From Methylobacterium sp. J-077 (GTDB taxonomy: Bacteria; Pseudomonadota; Alphaproteobacteria; Rhizobiales; Beijerinckiaceae), in NCBI RefSeq assembly GCF_022829365.1, contig NZ_JAKSYJ010000078.1, positions 62,001 to 126,000 of the forward strand: a DNA stretch of 64,000 bases, in the 5' to 3' direction. How positions within the stretch are numbered: the stretch's first letter is position 1; each line of letters begins with the position of its first letter. This document shows positions 9,000 to 15,920 of the stretch, piece by piece. The notes below the pieces were generated by a model. That model was not told the origin of the DNA, ran no database searches, and worked only from the letters and a program-made list of their open reading frames with translations. Both the position numbers and the translations under genes were made by a program.

Positions 9000-9384
9000 T
9001 CACGACGCATCGGGCGGGAGCGTGTCGACGGGATCGTGCGCGGATGCGCCCAGCGGCCTGAAACGCCGCACGTGACGGGTCAAGATCGTCCAGCCATGAC
9101 GCCAAGCCGTCGCGACGATCGCAAGGTCGGCCGAGCCGGGCGCATGCCCCTGTCCGCGAGCCAGATCGGCCGGCCGACCGATGTGCCCTGCGATAGCGGG
9201 ATCGATCGGCAGCACCTTGGCGCCATACAGATGCAGCAGGGTCTTTAGCCACTCCGAGAGAAGCCCCCTCCCGATGGCTCTTGGCGATGCCGTCCACGCT
9301 CTCGGCCATGGTGACCACCGAAGGGTGAAGGCCGGCGCTGTTGCGATCCATCCAGGCGATCAGGTCGGCGGCGGGAACGGCCTT
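9000..9384 (-). pseudogene. Remnant of a VapC-type PIN-domain toxin
   Basis: Two out-of-frame pieces together read as one PIN-domain ribonuclease. Frame one (9384 to about 9258) encodes KAVPAADLIAWMDRNSAGLH and then SVVTMAESVDGIAKSHREGA. Frame two (about 9258 to 9000) encodes WLKTLLHLYGAKVLPIDP through to an intact C-terminus with the ADLAIVATAWRHGWTILTRH motif, whose Asp is a PIN metal ligand. The frame changes near 9258, apparently with a few codons lost, and the N-terminal first-Asp segment is missing. It cannot make a normal toxin. It sits between polysaccharide genes with no partner but the fragment upstream. Confidence 0.75.
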
Positions 9385-9466
9385 GGTCGATGATTGCCGA
9401 CACGGTCGCCTTGGAATCCCGAAGCCGGATCTCCTGCCTCGCGCACCCCGTAACCAACGTCGTCAC
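9382..9466 (-). pseudogene. Remnant of a Phd/YefM-type antitoxin N-terminus
   Basis: The frame reads IRLRDSKATVSAIIDQ, matching the start of Phd/YefM antitoxins (a strand, then LRDAKA.LS..ID). It runs directly into the middle of the toxin remnant in another frame, as if a deletion removed the antitoxin C-terminus and the toxin N-terminus. Only about 16 residues are recognisable, so the call is tentative. Confidence 0.5.
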
Positions 9467-9525
9467 GAGAGGGCTCAGGAGCGGCGTCTGCCTTGAAGGT
9501 TGCCGTCGCCCAGGACCCGCGAGCG

Positions 9526-9861
9526 TCAGCGTCGGCGACGATGCCGGTAGCCGGTCGTGAAGGAGGCGTATTGCCGGCCGCCGCGTCGCGACCGGTAGCG
9601 GCCCCTTCGGCTGGGCGTGGTCTCGACGGCCTCATCGGCCTGGGGCAGCGCCTCGGCCAAGGCCGGCGCGGCGGCCGCGTCGGCCGAGGCGTAGCCGCCG
9701 GCCACGTTCTTGGCGGCCGGTCCGAACATCGCCAGGCACTGGTTGTAGGCTAGATCGTTCTTCAGCCGCTCGCACTCGGCGATCGAGCGCGGCGTGCCCT
9801 GCGCGACGGCGGGCAGCGGCGCGAGCAGCACGGCGAGTGCGGCCAGATGCTTGAGGCGCAT
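9526..9861 (-). CDS. Small exported basic-tailed protein (111 aa)
   Basis: The ATG at 9861 gives a signal peptide (MRLKHLAALAVLL...AVAQ). The mature N-terminus has two cysteines (AECERLKNDLAYNQCLAMFG) in a helical segment resembling small periplasmic proteins of Rhizobiales, followed by an Ala-rich linker and a strongly basic C-terminus (RRGRYRSRRGGRQY and a terminal RHRRRR). The tail could bind nucleic acid or acidic envelope polymers; that is inference. No family recognised. Confidence 0.65.
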   Translation of the reverse strand: MRLKHLAALAVLLAPLPAVAQGTPRSIAECERLKNDLAYNQCLAMFGPAAKNVAGGYASADAAAAPALAEALPQADEAVETTPSRRGRYRSRRGGRQYASFTTGYRHRRRR

Positions 9862-9944
9862 GGGCAAGCGATACACGGACGGGGGTCTCGACAGCGGATC
9901 GGACGCTTTTGGCGGCCGAGTGCGGCGAAATCGAGGGGTCGCCG

Positions 9945-10151
9945 CTATCGATCGGGCCGTTCCATCCAGCGGATCAGCGGCATCAGCGGGAAGATCCAGG
10001 CGATCCCGAGGATCGAGTAGAGCACGGCCTGGATCGCGGCCGGGGTCTCGGCGATGCGGCTGTCGGCCAGCGCCATCGCCAGCGGCCCGTAGAGGCAGAC
10101 GAAGGCCAGCATCGCGACCGTGCCGATCAACGTGCGGGTGCGGCGGCGCAT
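9945..10151 (-). CDS. DUF2842 small inner-membrane protein (68 aa)
   Basis: Two hydrophobic segments (about residues 9-30 and 44-62) separated by a short polar loop, with a basic N-terminus and a WMERP C-terminus, fit the DUF2842 family of small alphaproteobacterial membrane proteins of unknown role. ATG at 10151 is chosen because upstream codons add only an unstructured extension. It is divergent from ctaA. Positive-inside charge suggests both ends are cytoplasmic. Confidence 0.7.
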   Translation of the reverse strand: MRRRTRTLIGTVAMLAFVCLYGPLAMALADSRIAETPAAIQAVLYSILGIAWIFPLMPLIRWMERPDR

Positions 10152-10326
10152 CACGATTCCCACAGCCTCGTCTCTCCCTGTGCCGAGACGGCTATCGCTC
10201 GCGGGTCCGGTTGGCAACGCGCGCTCTGCCGCGGGCTGCGGCAGCGCCGACGTTGCCCGCGTCCCGCGCTTCCCCTAACGCGTCGCGAGGGCCGGGACAT
10301 CCCGGCATCCGCATGAGGGATGCACG

Positions 10327-11424
10327 ATGAAAGTCTCGGGCGACCATCGATCGGGCGCCGTGCGGGCCTGGCTCTACCTTGTGGCCGCCCTCGTGGTCGC
10401 CATGGTGGCGGTCGGCGGCGCGACGCGCCTGACCGGGTCCGGCCTGTCGATCACGGAGTGGCGTCCCGTGACCGGGATCGTGCCGCCGCTGTCGGAGGCG
10501 GACTGGACCGCGGAATTCGCCAAGTACAAGGACACGCCGCAATACAACATCCTCAACCAGGGGATGGGGCTGCCGTCGTTCAAGGTGCTCTATGGCTGGG
10601 AATGGGGCCATCGCCTGCTCGGCCGGCTGATCGGCCTGGCGTTCTTCCTGCCACTGATTGCGTTCTGGTGGCGCGGGATGATCAGCCGGCGCCTCGGGCT
10701 CGGTCTGCTCGGCCTCGGCATCCTCGGCGGGTTCCAGGGCGCGATCGGCTGGATCATGGTCGCGTCCGGGCTGCAGCCGGGCATGACCGCGGTGGCGCCC
10801 CTGAAGCTCGCCCTGCACCTGACCATGGCGAGCCTGATCCTGGCCGGCCTGGTCTGGCTCGCGGCCGGCGAGCGCAACGGCGCCCCCGAGCCCGCGCCGG
10901 GCCGCATCCGTTCCGTCGCGGCGCTGCTGCCGGCGCTGGTCCTGGTGCAGATTTTCCTCGGCGGCCTGGTCGCCGGATCGCATGCCGGGCTCGTGTTCAA
11001 CACCTGGCCCAGCATGGACGGCGCTCTCGTCCCGCCGATCGACAGCTTGTTCGCGATCCGGCCCTGGATCGAGAATTTCGTCGACAACCACGCTCTGGTC
11101 CAGTTCGACCACCGGGTGTCCGGCTACCTGATCGTCGTGGTCGCGCTCCTGCACGCGATCGATGCCCGGCTCACCGGTCTGGCCGGCGCGGCCGGGCGCG
11201 CCGCCGGCGTCGCGGCTTTGGCACTGGCGCAGATGGCGCTCGGAATCGCGACGCTGCTGCTGGCGGTGCCCCTCTGGGCGGCACTCGGTCATCAGGTCCT
11301 GGCGATGGCGGTCCTGACCATGGCAGTGGTGCATGCCCGGCTGAGCCGCGGCGCCCGCCTGGTCCGGCCATCGGCCAGGGAATCGGCCCTCGGTTTCGAG
11401 GGGCTGGCGGGGCGCGGCGCCTGA
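10327..11424 (+). CDS. ctaA: Heme A synthase (COX15/CtaA)
   Basis: This oxidises the C8 methyl group of heme O to the formyl group of heme A for aa3-type cytochrome c oxidase. The 365-residue protein has about eight membrane segments and the conserved histidines of the family: WEWGHRLLGR (about residue 95), LHLTMASLI, QFDHRVSGYL and LGHQVLAMAV. The first periplasmic loop carries the alphaproteobacterial ITEWRPVTGIVPPL signature. The length fits type-2 (COX15-like) enzymes. No other cytochrome oxidase assembly gene is adjacent. Confidence 0.95.
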   Translation: MKVSGDHRSGAVRAWLYLVAALVVAMVAVGGATRLTGSGLSITEWRPVTGIVPPLSEADWTAEFAKYKDTPQYNILNQGMGLPSFKVLYGWEWGHRLLGRLIGLAFFLPLIAFWWRGMISRRLGLGLLGLGILGGFQGAIGWIMVASGLQPGMTAVAPLKLALHLTMASLILAGLVWLAAGERNGAPEPAPGRIRSVAALLPALVLVQIFLGGLVAGSHAGLVFNTWPSMDGALVPPIDSLFAIRPWIENFVDNHALVQFDHRVSGYLIVVVALLHAIDARLTGLAGAAGRAAGVAALALAQMALGIATLLLAVPLWAALGHQVLAMAVLTMAVVHARLSRGARLVRPSARESALGFEGLAGRGA

Positions 11425-11570
11425 GATCCGCGGTGCGGCGGCGCAGCCACGCCGAACAAGACTTTTACCATGGAGCAATAGAACCTTGGGATAATCTCCG
11501 TGTCAGCACTTTGCATAGGGAACGACTGAGCGCTCTTAAGCTTTAGGCTGCAGGCGTAGCAGGAGGCTTC

Positions 11571-12257
11571 ATGATGTCTCTCGCGGAGGATGGTCGCCCG
11601 CTGACTCTGACGTGGCACTACACGCCGCGCGAGATCGTGGCGGACGGTGTGATCCACGGCCTCGGGGTCGTCCTCGGCCTCGCCGGCGCGGTGGCGCTGG
11701 TGGCCACGGCGCTCACGGCGCATCTCGGGTTCGGCGAGCGGGCCGCGGTGGTCCTCTACGCCACCGCCCTGGTGCTGATGCTCGGCGTCTCCGCAGTCTA
11801 CAACCTGTATCCGGTCAGCCCGCGGAAATGGCTCCTGCGCCGGGCCGATCACGCCCTGATCTACCTGATGATCGCCGGCACCTACACGCCGCTGGTGGCG
11901 CTGGTGGGGTCCGGCACCCGCGCCTATCTGCTGCTGGCGGTGATCTGGCTGGTCGCCCTGGTCGGGATCGCGGTCAAGCTCTTCCTGCCCGGCCGGTACG
12001 ATCGCCTGTCCATCGCCCTCTACCTGCTGCTCGGGTGGAGCGGGCTGCTCGCCTACGAGTCGGTCATCGCGGCCCTGCAGCCCACCGCCCTGTGGCTGCT
12101 GGCGATCGGCGGGCTGCTCTACTCGGTGGGCGTGCTGTTCCACGTCTGGCGGACCCTGCCGTTTCAGAACGCGATCTGGCACGGCTTCGTGCTCGCCGCG
12201 ACGGCCTGCCATTACGGAACGATCTGGGCCAGCCTGAACGGCCTGCAGCTGACGTAA
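11571..12257 (+). CDS. Hemolysin III/TrhA (PAQR-like) membrane protein
   Basis: A seven-helix membrane protein of the hemolysin III/YqfA family; relatives influence membrane-energy homeostasis, and haemolysis is not established for most. Diagnostic residues are present: DGVIHGLGVVLG in helix 1, SAVYNLYP with the following RRADHALIYLMIAGTYTPL, and a C-terminal WHGFVLAATACHYG; the His and Asp residues would bind a metal. A strong ribosome site (AGGAGG at 11561) precedes the ATG at 11571. It stands alone with 146 bp upstream. Confidence 0.9.
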   Translation: MMSLAEDGRPLTLTWHYTPREIVADGVIHGLGVVLGLAGAVALVATALTAHLGFGERAAVVLYATALVLMLGVSAVYNLYPVSPRKWLLRRADHALIYLMIAGTYTPLVALVGSGTRAYLLLAVIWLVALVGIAVKLFLPGRYDRLSIALYLLLGWSGLLAYESVIAALQPTALWLLAIGGLLYSVGVLFHVWRTLPFQNAIWHGFVLAATACHYGTIWASLNGLQLT

Positions 12258-12386
12258 ATCGATCCACAGCAGTAAAACTCCGCTTACCTTCTCGCTGAAA
12301 AGGCCGATCGAGCGGATGGCCGTTTAAGTTTACTGCGACGATCAAGGCTCCACATTATCGGGACTGTTATTCCCGGGAGCGACACC

Positions 12387-13583
12387 GTGGCTGCGAAGCC
12401 GAACGACACCCGAATCCCTCAGCGTCACCGTATCCTGCACGTGTTCCGCGCGCCTGTCGGCGGGCTGTTCCGGCACGTGATGGACCTCGCCCGCCTTCAG
12501 GCCGCGGCGGGCCACGCCGTCGGCATCGTCTGCGACGCGACGACCGGCGGCGAGCGCGGCGCGCGCGCCCTCGCCGAACTGATGCCGTCCCTCGAACTCG
12601 GGCTTCTCCGGGTTCCGATGCGGCGCAACCCTCACCTCTCGGATTGGACCTGCCTGCGCGCCGTCGCGCGCCGGGCCGGCGCCGTCGGTGCCACCGTGCT
12701 CCACGGCCACGGCGCCAAGGGCGGTGTCTACGCGCGGCTCGCGCCCGCTTCGGCGATCCGGGCCTACACGCCGCATGGCGGCAGCTACAATTACCGGCCG
12801 GGCAGCGCGCTCCACCGGACCTACATGGCGGCCGAAGCCGTGCTCGCCCGCCGGACGGATGCGTTCCTGTTCGAGAGCGAGTACGTCGCTGGCCGGCACC
12901 GGGCCTTCGTCGGCGGGCCGGTGCAGGTGACCCGCATCGTCCACAACGGCATCGCCGACGCCGAGTTCGCCCCCGTCCCCCTGGCCCCGGACGCCGCCGA
13001 CCTGCTCTATGTCGGCGAGCTGCGCGAGGCAAAGGGTCTGCCCTACCTGCTCGAAGCCCTGGTCCGGCTGCGCGCCGAGGGCCGGGCACTGCGCCTGCTG
13101 ATGGTCGGCTCCGGGCCGGACGCCGAGAGCCTGCAAACCATGGTCCAGCGGCTCGGCCTCTCGGACGTGGCCGCCTTCGAGCCGCCGCAGGCGATCCGGT
13201 CGGTGCTGGCCCGCGGCCGCATCCTGGTGGTGCCGTCGCTGGCGGAATCCCTGCCCTACGTCGTCCTCGAAGCTGCGGCCGCGTGCCAGCCCTTGGTCGC
13301 CACGCGGGTCGGCGGCATCCCGGAAATCTTCGGGCCCTTGGCCGATGATCTCGTCCCGTCCCGCGATTCCGAGGCGCTCGCCGGCGCGATCCGCCAGGTT
13401 CTCGACGAAGCTCCGGACATGCTGGCGGCGCGCGTCCGGGCGCTCAGCGAATCCATTCATGAGCGGTTCTCGCTGGAGCGGATGGGAGCCGATGTCGTGT
13501 CGGGCTATGCCGCGGCGTTCCAAGCCCGGGAGGAGCGCCTCACCGTCGGATCGCGCAAGCTTGCCCAGGCGCGCACGGCCTGA
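12387..13583 (+). CDS. Glycosyltransferase, GT4/GT-B fold
   Basis: A retaining GT-B glycosyltransferase, probably adding a sugar to a lipid-linked exopolysaccharide repeat unit on the cytoplasmic face. The N-terminal domain starts HVFRAPVGGLFRHVMDL, with the glycine loop typical of GT4 enzymes. The C-terminal domain has VGELREAKGLPYLLEAL, MVGSGPDAE and the nucleotide-sugar motif VVPSLAESLPYVVLEAAA, where the E-x7-E pair is intact. The start is GTG at 12387 behind a GGGAG ribosome site. It lies upstream of the sugar-phosphate transferase at 13775, so the two probably act in one pathway. Sugar specificity cannot be read from the sequence. Confidence 0.88.
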   Translation: MAAKPNDTRIPQRHRILHVFRAPVGGLFRHVMDLARLQAAAGHAVGIVCDATTGGERGARALAELMPSLELGLLRVPMRRNPHLSDWTCLRAVARRAGAVGATVLHGHGAKGGVYARLAPASAIRAYTPHGGSYNYRPGSALHRTYMAAEAVLARRTDAFLFESEYVAGRHRAFVGGPVQVTRIVHNGIADAEFAPVPLAPDAADLLYVGELREAKGLPYLLEALVRLRAEGRALRLLMVGSGPDAESLQTMVQRLGLSDVAAFEPPQAIRSVLARGRILVVPSLAESLPYVVLEAAAACQPLVATRVGGIPEIFGPLADDLVPSRDSEALAGAIRQVLDEAPDMLAARVRALSESIHERFSLERMGADVVSGYAAAFQAREERLTVGSRKLAQARTA

Positions 13584-13700
13584 ACGCGGCGGCACGCGCC
13601 TGTGAGCTCAATTCCGAGCCCGCTTTCAGGGACGTACACGCCGATCGGCTCGGGTTTAAGGTTTTCTATTATGCCCCGTGCAAGGGTCCGCGCTCAGAAC

Positions 13701-13733
13701 CTCATCTGTTTCCAGGTCTCGGAAACAGATGAG
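13701..13733. promoter_or_regulatory. Perfect 13-bp inverted repeat upstream of the sugar transferase
   Basis: CTCATCTGTTTCC (13701-13713) is the exact reverse complement of GGAAACAGATGAG (13721-13733), with a 7-nt spacer. It ends 41 bp before the ATG at 13775. It could be an operator for a dimeric regulator, or an RNA hairpin in the leader. There is no T-run, which argues against a simple terminator. Confidence 0.6.
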
Positions 13734-13774
13734 GCAGCGTGAGACCCGGCAACGTGCCCGGGAGGAGCCGATCG

Positions 13775-15298
13775 ATGAGCGCGTTCGATATCCGCGATCT
13801 TCTTGACGCCACCGGACCTCTCGGCGGGCAGGCTGCCGTCGCCCGTGGCGGCAGCGCGGTCCCGTCCGCGGAGACGCTCGCGCCCGGGCCTGCGGCGATC
13901 TCGCCGGTCGTCGTGGCCGGGCTGGTGCGGGCCCTGGAAGCCGCCCTGATCTTTAGTCTCGGCGCCCTCCTGCATCTGCTGATGCTGCGCGGCCGGGTCC
14001 CGTTCGGGCTGACCTATGCCGGGGTGATCGGGCTGGTTGCGATCCTCACCGTGGCGCTGATCCAGGCGGCGGGCGGCTACCGGATTGCCGCGTTCCGGAC
14101 CTTCGCCAAGGCGGCGGTCCGGCTGATCGCGGCCTGGTCGATGACCTTCCTGATGGTCGCCGCCATCCTGGTGCTTGCCAAGATCGCCGACCATTACTCG
14201 CGGCTGTGGCTCGGCGCGTTCTACGGCACCGGCCTCGCCGCGTTGCTGACTGGACGCTTCGCCCTGTCCCGCATCATCGACAGGCAGACCCGCGCCGGCC
14301 GCTTCGATCGCCGCACGGCCATCGTCGGCGGCGGCAAGCCGGCCGAGGACCTGATCGCCGCGCTGGAGACCCAGAGCGAGAGCGGCATCCGCATCGTCGG
14401 CGTCTTCGACGACCGCAACGCCGATCGGTCCTCCGACGTGGTGGCCGGGTATCCGAAGCTCGGCAACGTCGACGATCTGGTCGCCTATGCCCGGCACGCC
14501 CGGCTCGACCTGATCGTGTTCACGATCCCGATCACCGCCGAGGCCCGGATCCTCCAGATGCTCGCCAAGCTCTGGGTGCTGCCGATCGACATCCGCCTCT
14601 CGGCCCACGCCGCCAAGCTGCGGCTGCGCCCGCGCAGCTACTCGTATCTCGGCTCGGTGCCGGTACTCGACGTGTTCGACCGGCCGATCGCCGACTGGGA
14701 CGTGGTGGTGAAGGCCGTGTTCGACCGCTGCGTCGGCCTGATGATGCTGCTGGCGCTGTCGCCGCTCATGATCGCGGTGGCGCTCGCCGTGCGGCTGACC
14801 TCGCGCGGGCCGGTGCTGTTCCGGCAGAAGCGCCACGGCTTCAACAACGAGCTGATCGAGGTGTTCAAGTTCCGCTCGATGTATGTCGATCAGTGCGATG
14901 CCGGCGCCGCCAGGATGGTCACGCGCGGCGACCCCCGGGTCACCCCGGTCGGGCGCTTCATCCGCAAGACCTCGCTGGACGAGCTGCCGCAGCTGTTCAA
15001 CGTCCTGAAGGGCGACCTTTCGCTGGTCGGGCCGCGTCCGCACGCGCTCCAGGCCAAGGCCGCCAACACCCTGTACGACCAAGTGGTCGACGGCTATTTC
15101 GCCCGCCACAAGGTCAAGCCCGGCATCACCGGCTGGGCTCAGGTCAATGGCTGGCGCGGCGAGACCGACACCTCCGAGAAGCTGCAGCGGCGCGTCGAGC
15201 ACGATCTGTTTTACATCGAGAACTGGTCGGTGCTGCTCGACCTGCAGATCCTGCTGACCACGCCGTTCGCGCTGTTCAAGACCGAGAACGCGTATTGA
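13775..15298 (+). CDS. Undecaprenyl-phosphate sugar-1-phosphate transferase (WcaJ/ExoY-type)
   Basis: This initiates exopolysaccharide synthesis by moving a sugar-1-phosphate from a nucleotide sugar to undecaprenyl phosphate. The layout is that of polyisoprenyl-phosphate hexose-1-phosphate transferases: four or five N-terminal membrane segments (to about residue 165), a Rossmann-like CoA-binding-type domain ([14 protein letters not shown] onward), a re-entrant hydrophobic helix (about 325-350) and the catalytic Bac_transf domain with [39 protein letters not shown] and VGPRPHA. Length 507 aa is usual. The ATG at 13775 follows GGAGGAG. Glucose or galactose is the likely sugar, but this is inference. 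Confidence 0.92.
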   Translation: MSAFDIRDLLDATGPLGGQAAVARGGSAVPSAETLAPGPAAISPVVVAGLVRALEAALIFSLGALLHLLMLRGRVPFGLTYAGVIGLVAILTVALIQAAGGYRIAAFRTFAKAAVRLIAAWSMTFLMVAAILVLAKIADHYSRLWLGAFYGTGLAALLTGRFALSRIIDRQTRAGRFDRRTAIVGGGKPAEDLIAALETQSESGIRIVGVFDDRNADRSSDVVAGYPKLGNVDDLVAYARHARLDLIVFTIPITAEARILQMLAKLWVLPIDIRLSAHAAKLRLRPRSYSYLGSVPVLDVFDRPIADWDVVVKAVFDRCVGLMMLLALSPLMIAVALAVRLTSRGPVLFRQKRHGFNNELIEVFKFRSMYVDQCDAGAARMVTRGDPRVTPVGRFIRKTSLDELPQLFNVLKGDLSLVGPRPHALQAKAANTLYDQVVDGYFARHKVKPGITGWAQVNGWRGETDTSEKLQRRVEHDLFYIENWSVLLDLQILLTTPFALFKTENAY

Positions 15299-15342
15299 GC
15301 GGATCGGTCGGCGTCCCTCCGGGACACCGACCTCGTCAGGCC

Positions 15343-15696
15343 CTACGGCAGGGCGCCGGCCTTCTCCTTGGCCTGCAGGATCGTGTTGCGGCAAGCCTCG
15401 GCATTGCCGGCCTTGTCCTCGGCGGCGGCCTTCGCAACCAGCTTCTTCGCCTCGTCGACGCCGGACGCGGTGGGCTTCACGGCGGCGTCGCCCTTGGTCA
15501 GGGCCGGCGGGGTCGCGAGCGCCTTGTCGGAATGCGACGAGGTCGTGCCGCCGGGCGGCGTCGTGCCGGTCACCGAGGCGGCGCCCGCGCTGTCCAGGCG
15601 CTTCTGCAGCGTGGACACCTCGTCGGCGCACGGGGTCGCCCAGGCCGGGGTAGCGGCGGCGAGAGCCAGGGCTGCGAGGGCGAATCTCATCATCAT
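15343..15696 (-). CDS. Small periplasmic protein beside lutH (117 aa)
   Basis: One of three consecutive ATGs (15696, 15693, 15690) begins a signal peptide ending AWATPCA. The mature protein is about 97 residues: a short helix with one Cys, a Gly/Thr/Ser-rich linker (TGTTPPGGTTSSHSDKAL) and a C-terminal helix rich in Ala, Lys and Glu with the second Cys. The two cysteines could form a disulfide. It has no EF-hand, so it is not lanmodulin, although it occupies roughly the place next to lutH where lanM is found in M. extorquens. The 224 bp before it suggest its own promoter or read-through from lutH. Function unknown. Confidence 0.7.
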   Translation of the reverse strand: MMMRFALAALALAAATPAWATPCADEVSTLQKRLDSAGAASVTGTTPPGGTTSSHSDKALATPPALTKGDAAVKPTASGVDEAKKLVAKAAAEDKAGNAEACRNTILQAKEKAGALP

Positions 15697-15920
15697 CGAG
15701 GCGTTTCTCCACAGGGTTCGGGATGTGCCCGGCCGCGATCCGCGGGGATCGCCGAGGGCCGGCCGAGGCGTCTGTCGCTCCGGGAAGAGACGCGGGGCGC
15801 CGGGGCACGTTCCTGAGACGTGAGGCCGCACGGCGTCCCGTTTCGGGCGTCGAAAATGCGAAGGGCGCCCCGCCCGGTCCGAAGACCGCGTGGAGCGCCC
15901 TGCCCTGACCGCGTGGTGCG

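Noticed and set aside
11461..11500. Sigma-70-like promoter before the hemolysin III gene
   Set aside because: An ATAAT-like box is present, but the best upstream hexamer is at poor spacing, so no confident promoter can be called.
15343..15696. Candidate lanmodulin because of its position beside lutH
   Set aside because: It lacks any D-x-D-x-D-G EF-hand loop, so it cannot be called lanM.
13694..15808. Minus-strand open frame of about 700 codons across the sugar transferase
   Set aside because: Antisense shadow; the predicted product is low-complexity Arg/Asp/Gly/His with no domain pattern.
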